NCBI GenBank assembly: GCA_937910785.1
Contig: CALDLG010000151.1
Span: 1 to 17,308 of the forward strand
Length of the DNA: 17,308 nucleotides
Source of the DNA: an uncultured Lachnospiraceae bacterium
GTDB lineage: Bacteria; Bacillota; Clostridia; Lachnospirales; Lachnospiraceae
Reading direction: 5' to 3'
Positions 1 through 7,203 of the stretch are shown in pieces. Both the position numbers and the translations under genes were made by a program. The first letter of the stretch is position 1; each line of letters opens with the position of its first letter. Under the pieces are notes generated by a model. It was not told the origin of the DNA, did no database searches, and saw only the letters and a list, made by a program, of their open reading frames with translations.

Positions 1-2207
1 CCAATGGATTTATACATGGCAATCGTGCGCCGTTTCTGCATATAGTTAATCAAAAGATTGTTGATCACACCGACGGTTGCAAGCAGCAGGATAAAATAGG
101 TCATGGTGTGCATTGGTTCTAAAAATGCGCCAACGGTTGAAAGTGCGTCTGAATTAAATTCCTCTACGGTGCGGCTCCAATTTGATGTTTCCCCAAACAA
201 AGCCCGTATCTGTACCATAATCGCGTCGGGATCTGCGGCTGTATAAGCTAAAAAGTCATAGACTGCCGCCCCAAAGTCTGAAACGGCGTAGAAAGCGGGT
301 ATAACAGCTTCTACGTCAGTTGCCCTTGATTTGAAACTGCCAACAATGATATAAGAGCTTCCCTCTGTCCCATTTGAGAGAATGATTTCGTCCCCGATAG
401 AAAACCCTGTACGTTCCAAACACCCCTCACTTAAAATGACAGAACGCTCTTTGCGCTGAAAGGAAGCCGCAGCCTGTTCTAAAAAACGGTTATCCGTATA
501 ATGAAGTGCCAACATGGAACTGTACCATTCTAAGTTGTCCGTACCCTCTAATCGGGAAAGTATGATATTGTCTGTTTTTATCGTATTCTCAAATACATAG
601 ACAGGAAGCACTTTATCAATACCCTCCATTTTTTCCACCAGTTCTACAAATTCCGGCTCCATGCGCCCGTCTGCAAAGCCTTGAAGCTTGGCGCCATGAA
701 AAACGTCGCTAATATAGGTCGTCACAAAATTTCCAACAACACTGATCGCAATGATCGCTGATATGCTGATAAACAACAGTGTTATGTTTTGCGTTATGTT
801 TTTGTTGTCTTTCATGTTACGGGCGGCAATCCTGCCCTCGTTCCCAGCTATCACGCCATAAAAACGCTCCAACCCCACACCCGCAATATTGGTGAAGATT
901 GGTATTACAAGGATTGTTGCCGCAATCAGTCCCAATAGAGAAAAACCCCCTGCAAGATAGAGCATATTGCCCGACGCAAAATGCGGCAATAATGCCGATA
1001 CAGCAAACAACACAATTCCCATTCCAACAATCAAAGGACGTGGAATGTGCCGTTCTTCTACTGTTCCTAAGACAACATCTTTTATCGGCAGGCGGCTTGC
1101 CCTGCGGACTGGAAGCCATGCAGAAAGTAAAGATACGATTACAGCAATGGTAAAGGAGAGGAAAACTCCGGGGAGAGAAATAATAACAGGGATTTCTATT
1201 CCCTGTGAGAGTGTCTTTCCCATTCCCTGCAAAATGGTTTTTAATACTAAGATACCAACAGGAATACCGATCAGCCCGCCCATGCAGCCATAAAACAGGC
1301 TTTCCAAAAGCAGAATACGGGTCACGACGCATTTCGTTGCGCCGATACTGCGAAATGTGCCTATGATTGGTAAGCGGTCTAAAGTAATGACTTTATAGCT
1401 GCTGTAAATGATAAAAACACTCATAGTCAGAGAAAAAAAGCTGATAAGAAAAAACGGCATTGATTTTTGTCTTGCGTCGGCGGCTATCTGCATTTCATTT
1501 ACAATCGCTGATACCCGGTATTTTTCTGTATCAAGAGTGCTTCGCAATTCAGAGATCAGATCGTTTATGGAAGTATATTCCACGGCTTCGATTAGAATTT
1601 CACTGTAACCGTCGTCCTGCCCTAAAATTTCTTTTAAGGTTTCTAAAGGCAACAGGGCTGTCGCTCCCCTTGTGTGACGTAAGAAAACAGTATCATAAGC
1701 GGCGATTTCCGACACTTCAAAATCTATGGGCGAACCATTTACCTGTAATGTAATGGTATCGCCTTTTTCTATTCCATACTTTGATGTAAACCTGTCCGGC
1801 AGAATAACCTGATAGCCTGCAAAGTTTGTTATCTCACCGTCATTTTGCAGCCGCGGTTTGTTCATTTGATTTAATACATCCATATCTGCGGCAAGCAGAT
1901 CAACGGTTTCATAATATCCGTTTTCATGGTAAAGGGAAGTTCCCTCTAAGATTCCCATTTTTGCCTTTATGACAGACAGGGCGGGAATATCGTCTAAATT
2001 GATACCTCCCTCTACATTCTGCACGGAAACACTGGCACTTCCTGCCATACCACGCGCCATTTTCCGCTGTGCGCTTTCATAAGACACACCAATAGAAAAG
2101 GACACAAACAGTAACATAGCGGACAGAAGTATTGACAGAAGCATAACAGCCGTTCGCGCTTTGCGTTCCTGTATGTTTGTTATTATATACTTTAGAATGA
2201 TTTTCAA
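1..2207 (-). CDS. FtsX/MacB-type ABC transporter permease, C-terminus beyond window
   Basis: The frame is open without a stop from a TTG start at 2207 to the window edge, giving 735 full codons. The start MKIILKYIITNIQERKART is preceded by AGGTG seven bases upstream and fits the usual short cytoplasmic N-terminus before the first membrane helix (about residues 17-40). Two copies of the MacB-like extracellular domain plus FtsX membrane domain can be seen. The first FtsX hallmark is GTFRSIGATK at residues 283-292. The cytoplasmic arm before the second half contains ARNMKDNKNIT near residue 465. The second FtsX hallmark, RRTIAMYKSIG, is at residues 726-736, right at the edge. By family the protein should run about another 80-100 residues and act with a separate ATPase, expected just left of base 1. 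The substrate is unknown. This group includes peptide, antibiotic and lipoprotein exporters and mechanotransmission types. It lies 22 bases downstream of the FMN-binding gene, so co-transcription is likely. Confidence 0.93.
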   Translation of the reverse strand, partial: MKIILKYIITNIQERKARTAVMLLSILLSAMLLFVSFSIGVSYESAQRKMARGMAGSASVSVQNVEGGINLDDIPALSVIKAKMGILEGTSLYHENGYYETVDLLAADMDVLNQMNKPRLQNDGEITNFAGYQVILPDRFTSKYGIEKGDTITLQVNGSPIDFEVSEIAAYDTVFLRHTRGATALLPLETLKEILGQDDGYSEILIEAVEYTSINDLISELRSTLDTEKYRVSAIVNEMQIAADARQKSMPFFLISFFSLTMSVFIIYSSYKVITLDRLPIIGTFRSIGATKCVVTRILLLESLFYGCMGGLIGIPVGILVLKTILQGMGKTLSQGIEIPVIISLPGVFLSFTIAVIVSLLSAWLPVRRASRLPIKDVVLGTVEERHIPRPLIVGMGIVLFAVSALLPHFASGNMLYLAGGFSLLGLIAATILVIPIFTNIAGVGLERFYGVIAGNEGRIAARNMKDNKNITQNITLLFISISAIIAISVVGNFVTTYISDVFHGAKLQGFADGRMEPEFVELVEKMEGIDKVLPVYVFENTIKTDNIILSRLEGTDNLEWYSSMLALHYTDNRFLEQAAASFQRKERSVILSEGCLERTGFSIGDEIILSNGTEGSSYIIVGSFKSRATDVEAVIPAFYAVSDFGAAVYDFLAYTAADPDAIMVQIRALFGETSNWSRTVEEFNSDALSTVGAFLEPMHTMTYFILLLATVGVINNLLINYMQKRRTIAMYKSI

Positions 2208-2229
2208 ATTTACACCTACTTTCTATGCG

Positions 2230-2601
2230 CTATTTCAAGGCATTTTCGATTGCTTTCAAAACGGTATGACTGGTAAATGTCGCGCCGGATATTGCGTCAA
2301 CTTCTAATATCTGTCTGTCGCATACTTCTCCGGCAATTTTTTCAGCCTGTCCCATGTAAGAAGCCTTATGTTCTAATATTTCAATGTCCGTTATTTCATG
2401 GTTCTGTACGCGGACTTTGACAACGGCTATTAAAATTTTGTTTTGGCACACACCTATATATTCACCGTCTGCCACTGTGTTTAAGTCCACCGTGCCGATC
2501 TCCAAAGTTTGCGGGCGCAGTAGCAAGGCAAAAATGGCAAAGCACACAAAAGCCGTAATCAATATAGCTGTTCCAAATGAAAATACCTTTTTTATGTTCA
2601 T
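2230..2601 (-). CDS. Membrane-anchored FMN-binding (flavinylated) domain protein
   Basis: The protein has 123 residues from the ATG at 2601, chosen because AAGGAGGTG lies six bases upstream. A longer frame back to 2685 runs into the leader and is not needed. It begins MNIKKVF followed by one hydrophobic helix (about residues 8-30), which should anchor it with the rest outside the cell. The remainder is a single FMN_bind domain (as in RnfG/NqrC): DGEYIGVC, a mid-domain EHKASYMGQAEKIAG, and near the end DAISGATFTSHTV. In this family the threonine of SGAT is where the ApbE transferase attaches FMN through a phosphoester bond. The likely role is extracytoplasmic electron transfer or redox sensing beside the downstream permease. 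The redox partner and substrate are unknown. No ApbE gene is in the window, so flavinylation would need an enzyme encoded elsewhere. Confidence 0.9.
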   Translation of the reverse strand: MNIKKVFSFGTAILITAFVCFAIFALLLRPQTLEIGTVDLNTVADGEYIGVCQNKILIAVVKVRVQNHEITDIEILEHKASYMGQAEKIAGEVCDRQILEVDAISGATFTSHTVLKAIENALK

Positions 2602-2710
2602 ATTCCACCTCCTTACCTGCAAATCGAGTAGGAAAGATAAAGCTTCCCTACTCGCGCGCTGGGCGTCCGGCAGCTTTGCTGACATATTTCATCTGGACGC
2701 CCATGTGCAT
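2602..2710 (-). promoter_or_regulatory. Structured leader of the FMN-binding gene
   Basis: The minus-strand leader carries two strong inverted repeats. The outer stem pairs 2660-2668 with 2695-2703 (TGGGCGTCC with GGACGCCCA, 9 bp perfect) and encloses a small CAGC-TTT-GCTG hairpin at 2671-2681. A second hairpin pairs 2625-2636 with 2643-2654 (11 of 12 positions) and sits just upstream of the Shine-Dalgarno sequence. It does not match any riboswitch consensus I recall. It may be a cis-regulatory RNA or simply a protected 5' UTR. Confidence 0.45.
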
Positions 2711-2758
2711 AAAAAAGGTTGACCGTTACTACATTTCACATAGTAGATGGTCAACCTT
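2711..2758 (-). terminator. Rho-independent terminator after the histidine kinase gene
   Basis: Read on the minus strand, AAGGTTGACC (2758-2749) pairs perfectly with GGTCAACCTT (2724-2715), with extra TACTA/TAGTA pairing inside. The stem is followed at once by a T-run (six A on the plus strand, 2711-2716). It lies 30 bases past the kinase stop and separates the regulatory genes from the FMN-binding and permease genes. The same hairpin contains TTGACC with TAGTAA 17 bases later, so a promoter or operator inside it is also possible. Confidence 0.7.
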
Positions 2759-2788
2759 AATCTCATTTTCATTCTATCTTAATTAACC

Positions 2789-4228
2789 TTAATCGCTGGG
2801 AAAGCAAATAAGAAAAGCGGTTCCGGCTCCGGGACTGCTGGTAACAGAAATGGTACCTCCATGAAGTTCTATAATGCTTTTTGCAATCGCCAGCCCTAAG
2901 CCTGTTCCCTCGGTTTTGCTCTCTGTATTTGTTCCCCGGTAATATCGGTCAAATAATCGGTCTGTTTCTTCCACACTCATTCCTTTTCCATTATCTGATA
3001 TGGTTATATTCACCAAACATTCAGAAACGGCAATTTGTACGGTTACTTCCGTATCTTTGCCGCCATGCACAAAAGCATTAATAATCAGATTTTGAAAGGT
3101 ACGTGTGAGAAGTTTTTTATCAAACGAAAGCATAACCGTTTCGTCTGCAATAGGATCGCTGCACTGAAAATAAATCGTGCGTTTTTCGTATTCGGGGCAG
3201 TTCAGAATATCAATGGATAATTCCCGTAAAAAGCGGACAATATTCTGTTCCTGTCTGTTGACTGGCAGCATATTATTTTCTAATTGCCATGTTAATTTTA
3301 AGTCGTCAATCAGATTTTCCATATATGCTGCATTTTTAAGCATTATTTCTGCATATTTCCTACATTGAAACGTTGATTTCTCTGTATCATCACATAAAAT
3401 TTCCGCATATCCTTTTATTGGGGACAAGGGGGTTTTTAAGTCATGGGTAATATTAGAAATCCATTCCCGGCGCATAGTTTCCGTTTTTTCACGCAGATGG
3501 TCGCTCGCCCTTATTCCTGCGTCTAATTCATTCAAGCTATTATATAAATCACGAAATACGCCCTTTTCTTTGACGGGCAGATAACAGCGTCCCGAAATAC
3601 TCCGAATGGAAGCTGATAATCTGCTGATCGCTTTTGTTATAAACAGCCCGTAGCCCAACCCTAAGAAAAGGGCTGTTGATAATAAAATGCTGATAATGAA
3701 AATAATGAACTTTTTTCCGCCTGCAAATCGTTCTCCATTTAAGTACATGGTTATTTTTTGAATATTCACAGGGAAGTACAGAACATAGGCATAGTCCTTT
3801 TCTTTTCCTGTTATAACACCAATAAAAGCAGTCCAATTTTTCGTACCTGCAAGCTCCTTGTCAAAGTGTCCCGTCTGATAAAGCAGCAAAAGTTCCGTAT
3901 TAGAATAATAGTCCTGTGCATGATCCGGCTTTTGATACGCATACACTTCATTTCCGGCAGCATCTAAAATTTGCAGCCCGACATGGGTTTCCTGTAATAA
4001 TTCAATTCCTGTTTGTTTTATTTGAGGGCTGTTGTTTACAAAAATAATGTATTCTGAAAATTCCTGTGTAAAAATTTTAGGCTGGTCGCTGCGAACGGTT
4101 TTATCGTTTGGATTTGTTGTAGTAATGAGCATGACTAAAAGGCAGCATACGGCAATAAGGGTTCCTAAAAGTGACAGGAAAAATATCAAATAAATATGAA
4201 AAGTAGTACGGTAGCCGGATTGTTTCAT
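2789..4228 (-). CDS. Sensor histidine kinase, two-component (VanS/PhoR-like)
   Basis: The protein has 479 residues. It has a membrane helix at about 10-36, an extracytoplasmic sensor loop of about 135 residues, and a second helix at about 173-195, then a HAMP-like linker. The HisKA box ISNITHDLKTPL places the phosphorylated histidine at 262. HATPase_c follows with the N-box around N380-LIINAFVHGG, G1 DNGKGM (412-417) and G2 GTGLGLAIAK (441-450), so all catalytic motifs are intact. It should autophosphorylate and pass phosphate to the response regulator directly upstream, whose stop abuts this ATG. The sensed signal is unknown. The genetic link to an ABC permease with large extracellular domains suggests detection of an antimicrobial or envelope stress, by analogy with Bce/Vex-type modules; that is inference. 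Confidence 0.95.
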   Translation of the reverse strand: MKQSGYRTTFHIYLIFFLSLLGTLIAVCCLLVMLITTTNPNDKTVRSDQPKIFTQEFSEYIIFVNNSPQIKQTGIELLQETHVGLQILDAAGNEVYAYQKPDHAQDYYSNTELLLLYQTGHFDKELAGTKNWTAFIGVITGKEKDYAYVLYFPVNIQKITMYLNGERFAGGKKFIIFIISILLSTALFLGLGYGLFITKAISRLSASIRSISGRCYLPVKEKGVFRDLYNSLNELDAGIRASDHLREKTETMRREWISNITHDLKTPLSPIKGYAEILCDDTEKSTFQCRKYAEIMLKNAAYMENLIDDLKLTWQLENNMLPVNRQEQNIVRFLRELSIDILNCPEYEKRTIYFQCSDPIADETVMLSFDKKLLTRTFQNLIINAFVHGGKDTEVTVQIAVSECLVNITISDNGKGMSVEETDRLFDRYYRGTNTESKTEGTGLGLAIAKSIIELHGGTISVTSSPGAGTAFLICFPSD

Positions 4229-4933
4229 TTAATCAGTCCTTTTCTTTAATTTATATCCCAAACCTTTTATCGTAATCAGTTGTTTTGGGGCAGACGGAGT
4301 ATCTTCAATCTTTTCTCTGATATGGCGGATATGCACCATGATTGTATTATCACAAATACTGCTATATTCGCCCCACACCTGTTCATATAGCCGTTCTTTG
4401 CTGATGATCTTATCTGCATTTTGCATGAGATAGGATAATAATAAAAACTCGCGTCCCGTCAGTTCAATTTCCTGCCCTTTTTTATAAATCCGGCAGCTTT
4501 CCTTATCAAGTGTAAGGAAGCCAACGGTCAATAAATGGTTCAAATCAATGCTTTTATCAGATTGATATTGCTGGCGGCGAAGCTGTGCTTTGACACGATA
4601 AACAATTTCCCGTGGACTGAAAGGCTTTGTAATGTAATCATCCCCCCCACTGGAAAGCCCAAGTATCTTGTCAATATCATCATTCCTCGAAGATAGGAAC
4701 AGGATAGAACAGATCGAAAATTCCCTAATCTGTTTACATACCTCGATTCCGTCAATATCCGGCAGCATAATATCCAATATGATTACGTCCGGCTGATATT
4801 CTCTGCATATCTGAATTGCGTCCAGTCCTGTGTATGCTTTTTGAATATCTACAAAGTTGTCTTGACGTAATGCTTCTTCTATCAAATCAGAAATGTCTTT
4901 TTCGTCGTCTACTAATAAGATTTTACTGTTCAT
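4229..4933 (-). CDS. Response regulator, OmpR/VanR family
   Basis: With the ATG at 4933 the protein has 234 residues and starts MNSKILLVDDEKDI, the usual position of the receiver acidic pair. A GTG at 4942 would add three residues and is also possible. The receiver has the phospho-acceptor aspartate in VIILDIMLPD (D54 from this start) and the conserved lysine in DDYITKPFSPRE. The C-terminal winged helix (about residues 135-230) has the OmpR pattern LTGREFLLLSYL, DNTIMVHIRHIREKI and TIKGLGYKL. The gene overlaps the upstream helix-turn-helix gene (stop at 4923) and abuts the kinase, so the three are translationally coupled. It probably activates the transporter genes and perhaps its own operon. 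Confidence 0.95.
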   Translation of the reverse strand: MNSKILLVDDEKDISDLIEEALRQDNFVDIQKAYTGLDAIQICREYQPDVIILDIMLPDIDGIEVCKQIREFSICSILFLSSRNDDIDKILGLSSGGDDYITKPFSPREIVYRVKAQLRRQQYQSDKSIDLNHLLTVGFLTLDKESCRIYKKGQEIELTGREFLLLSYLMQNADKIISKERLYEQVWGEYSSICDNTIMVHIRHIREKIEDTPSAPKQLITIKGLGYKLKKRTD

Positions 4934-5123
4934 AGTTTGCACCGTCTTTCCGTTTTTTCCTTTTATCCATAGGTTTCTCCGCGTCCTTTGGTATTAACCA
5001 CATACGGCTGAACTTTGCTATACCCGGTATGCGGTCTTCTTCACATAACTTCTGTACTCGCCTTTCCGAAATGCCCCATTTTTTCGCTGCTTCCGGGGCA
5101 GAAATATACTCTAACATCTTCAT
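4923..5123 (-). CDS. Small helix-turn-helix protein, excisionase/MerR-like
   Basis: The protein has 66 residues, start preceded by AAAGGGTGA. The segment YISAPEAAKKWGISERRVQKLCEEDRIPG is a MerR/Xis-type winged helix-turn-helix (HTH_17 style), followed by KFSRMWLIPKDAEKP, the typical wing. The tail is highly basic (KRKKRKDG). It is the first gene of the operon, and its last 20 bases lie inside the longest possible response-regulator frame. Such proteins occur either as excisionases of integrative elements or as small accessory regulators in front of VanR-type genes. No integrase is nearby, so a regulatory role or a relic of a mobile element is more likely here. Confidence 0.8.
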   Translation of the reverse strand: MKMLEYISAPEAAKKWGISERRVQKLCEEDRIPGIAKFSRMWLIPKDAEKPMDKRKKRKDGANYEQ

Positions 5124-5154
5124 TCACCCTTTCCTACAAAATTTATCAGCTATA

Positions 5155-5183
5155 ATTATATACGGTCAGCCGAATAAGTACAA
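5155..5183 (-). promoter_or_regulatory. Promoter of the HTH-regulator-kinase operon
   Basis: On the minus strand TTGTAC (5183-5178) and a perfect TATAAT (5160-5155) are separated by 17 bases. They lie about 32 bases upstream of the HTH start, as expected for a sigma-A promoter. The AT-rich block appears to end just upstream. Confidence 0.6.
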
Positions 5184-5207
5184 TGTGTTACATGGAAAAA
5201 ATCAGAC

Positions 5208-5486
5208 TTGCTCAAGAGGGTTTGGGATTCATCCCAACAAGCGATTTGTGAAAAGCATTTCAAAGACCTTGGTGCAAAAAAAATTGAATTACAACCATCT
5301 GGAGAATGTTGGACATTGAATGGAGAGTTTTTCAAAGTAACTACACTTCAGGATTGGTGGGTATTAGAATGGACTGATAATTGTTCATATGCATCAAATT
5401 ATTGCTTTGAAGATGTTCATCCGATGCCATATGATATTCTTGAAGCAGAAGTCCTTAAACAAGTTAATTCGTTGTTGCTTAAATAA
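5208..5486 (+). pseudogene. Unknown protein, probably N-terminally truncated
   Basis: The frame is open from a stop at 5175 to 5486. The only start is a TTG at 5208 with no ribosome site. The composition is protein-like (GECWTLNGEFFKV, LQDWWVLEWTDN), rich in tryptophan and acidic residues, about 90 residues long. I do not recognise the family. An ATG at 5192 in another frame hits a stop at 5257-5259, so a small frameshift near the 5' end is possible. The 5' end falls exactly where the minus-strand operon promoter begins, which suggests the gene was clipped when the left block was joined here. It is either a fragment or a small cytoplasmic protein with an unusual start. Confidence 0.45.
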
Positions 5487-5545
5487 TGTCAACATCACAA
5501 ATTTTTATTTGCAGAACTGGGAAATTGGTATTTATGGAGGGTTCT

Positions 5546-5803
5546 ATGCACATACATAAGCATAATTTATTTTTCTTAATAGCAATACTGGGCGCAGTAA
5601 TTTGTTTCATAGGAGACAACTTGTTAGGTTGTTTTATGCCAAGTAAATCATTTGGAAACTCAATATTTTTTCCTGCATTTTCGTATGATCGGGCAAATGC
5701 AAACAGATTGAGATTTGCTGTTGGCGGACTATGTGGTGTGGTTGCGTTACTAATGATCTCATGCGGTTTTTATTCAATATATAGGATGATATTGTCAGGC
5801 TGA
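5546..5803 (+). pseudogene. Truncated membrane protein (N-terminal 85 residues)
   Basis: The start is the ATG at 5546, with GGAGG five bases upstream. Upstream in-frame ATGs at 5486 and 5534 lack a site. The fragment begins HIHKHNLFFLIAILGAVICF, one membrane helix, then GDNLLGCFMP, a polar loop PAFSYDRANANRLRF and a second helix GGLCGVVALLMISCGFY. It resembles the start of the multi-helix DUF6796-type family as I remember it; that assignment is unverified. The frame stops at TGA 5801-5803, right where response-regulator sequence begins, so the rest of the gene has been removed by a deletion. Two helices alone are unlikely to keep the original function. Confidence 0.6.
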
Positions 5804-6500
5804 CAAAGAAGCGATTCAGTTTATCGTGCTCAGCGGATATAGTGATTTTCACTGGTGCGCAAGGCGATGCGTGCGGGAGCGGTGGATTACCTGTTGAAAC
5901 CGTCTTCCAAAGAAGATATAATACAGATTATAGATGAGATTACTGAAAATATTGAAGAAACGGTTCCCCTGCAAAAAAATGCGGAGAGCTTTGGGATGTT
6001 AAAAAGAAATATACTTAACCGTCTGCCGGACAATAACATTTCGCCAATGGAACTAAAGGGTAAAATGGAGGTGCCGGAGCTTGCGCTGCCGGTGGGGCCC
6101 TGTTGTGTCGGACTGGTAGATTTTAACCGGGAAGAGGCCGGGAGGAACAACGGCTCTGAAAGGCGATGGACATCTGTCATTTGTGTGAAGGAATCATTGA
6201 GCCGGAGAAAAAGGGCTCTGTTTTTTGAATGCGCTTGGAGAAGTCTGCCAGATTATGTATCATGATGATGCATGGATGACGAAAGACCGGGCGAAAAATA
6301 TTTTGAATCGTCTGATGGACAGAATTGAGGTGGAACTGCATATTTCCATATCCGTTGTTTGCGGAAACTGGGTAAAAACCTGGCACAGTCTTTTATGTCT
6401 TATCAGAAAGCAAAGGAACTGTCCGAAAAGAATGAAACGGAGAGTCCGGCCGCCGGAAGCAGTGCGGCAAAGTCCGCACAATACAGCAAGTTGGTTGTGA
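5804..6500 (+). pseudogene. Decayed YesN-like response regulator, no DNA-binding end
   Basis: Pieces of one receiver protein can be read in order through several frames. KEAIQFIVLSGYSDF (about 5806-5850) is followed by a frame break, then VRKAMRAGAVDYLLKPSSKE (from 5855), containing the conserved KP of the receiver. A linker runs to VDFNREE (about 6130). After further breaks come EGIIEPEKKGSVF, NALGEVCQIMYHDDAWMTKD, and finally WVKNLAQSFMSYQKAKELSE across another shift near 6375. This order matches the receiver and middle region of YesN/AraC-type response regulators. The receiver N-terminus with its phospho-acceptor aspartate is missing at the left joint. The C-terminal AraC helix-turn-helix pair is absent, as the frame stops near 6500. 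It is non-functional. Confidence 0.75.
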
Positions 6501-6549
6501 CAGGCTCGTCAGTTGTCTGATTTCTGAATTCAGGAAACAGTAGTCAAAA

Positions 6550-6597
6550 GGAAAGCTGTTCGAAAGGCTTTCCCTGCCGGAGCGAAGGCAGACAGGG
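6550..6597. repeat. Two adjacent hairpin-forming inverted repeats
   Basis: GGAAAGC (6550-6556) pairs with GCTTTCC (6567-6573). Sharing two bases with it, CCCTG (6572-6576) pairs with CAGGG (6593-6597) around an inner TGCC/GGCA pair. They lie between the decayed regulator and the small protein at 6658. Without a T-run they are not a clear terminator. They could be the residue of a terminator or a leader structure. Confidence 0.35.
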
Positions 6598-6657
6598 AGA
6601 AGCGGGGAAAGTCAGAGACATGCGGCGATACGAATGTAGTTGAAGGGGGACAAAATA

Positions 6658-6867
6658 ATGAGTAAATATAACGATTTGTGGGAATATGTACGTAAAAGTG
6701 AAAAAGAATCTTTTCAGCTGACCTTTGGTGAGATTCAGAAGATTGCGGGGATACCCATTGACCACTCTTTCTTAAAGTACAAAAAGGAACTCATGGAATA
6801 TGGTTATCAGGTTGGGAAAATATCCATGAAAGAGCAGACGGTTGCTTTTCAAAGGATTGAGACATAG
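6658..6867 (+). CDS. Small conserved-looking protein of unknown function, 69 aa
   Basis: The start is the ATG at 6658 (MSKYNDLWEYV), with AAGGGGG eight bases upstream. The sequence continues KSEKESFQLTFGEIQKIAG, FLKYKKELMEYGYQVGKIS, and ends with a beta-like KEQTVAFQRIE. It resembles a small winged-helix-like domain (the DUF7662 type, from memory). It is the only intact gene in the decayed stretch 5200-8060. No operon partner is evident. Function is unknown; nucleic-acid binding is only suggested by the overall helix-helix-strand look. Confidence 0.75.
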   Translation: MSKYNDLWEYVRKSEKESFQLTFGEIQKIAGIPIDHSFLKYKKELMEYGYQVGKISMKEQTVAFQRIET

Positions 6868-7203
6868 CGTTCAATTTGCCGGAAAAGAGATTGGCAGGAA
6901 TGGCTGCAGGCGGGATTGGGGGAGTAGTTGCATATGATCAGGGATGGTTAGGCTGATAACCGCTCTGAATCGGAAGGAAACTATACGCCCACATAAAATG
7001 CCTGTTAAGCATGGGTAAGGTAAAAAATTAAGTATTTGCTATATTGAAAATAGAGAATAATGATGTAAGTGCCGCCGGGAATAACGGACTTCCGGAGACG
7101 CTTATATTTTTATTTTTATCAGCTGATTGCAAAATCAGGTATGGGGAACAGTCCGTTGTGCAATATGGGAAAACACACGTTACATAATTCCCTGTTGAAT
7201 CAT
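6868..7203 (+). other. Intergenic stretch with a possible gene remnant
   Basis: These 336 bases hold no intact gene. From 6873 to the TGA at 6954-6956 a frame encodes a peptide ending GMAAGGIGGVVAYDQGWLG. It has no start and could be the tail of a lost protein. TTGCTA at 7036-7041 followed by an AT-rich segment is a possible weak promoter for the sigma-factor gene. Nothing else is recognisable. Confidence 0.4.

Noticed and set aside
817..1332. Open frame on the minus strand coding 171 residues
   Set aside because: It overlaps the FtsX permease in another frame. Translation of the neighbouring frame gives the clear permease sequence with GTFRSIGATK, while this one is cysteine-rich and featureless.
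2602..2685. Longer N-terminus for the FMN-binding protein
   Set aside because: The extra residues lie within the structured leader, and a strong ribosome site precedes the internal ATG at 2601, which gives a normal membrane anchor.
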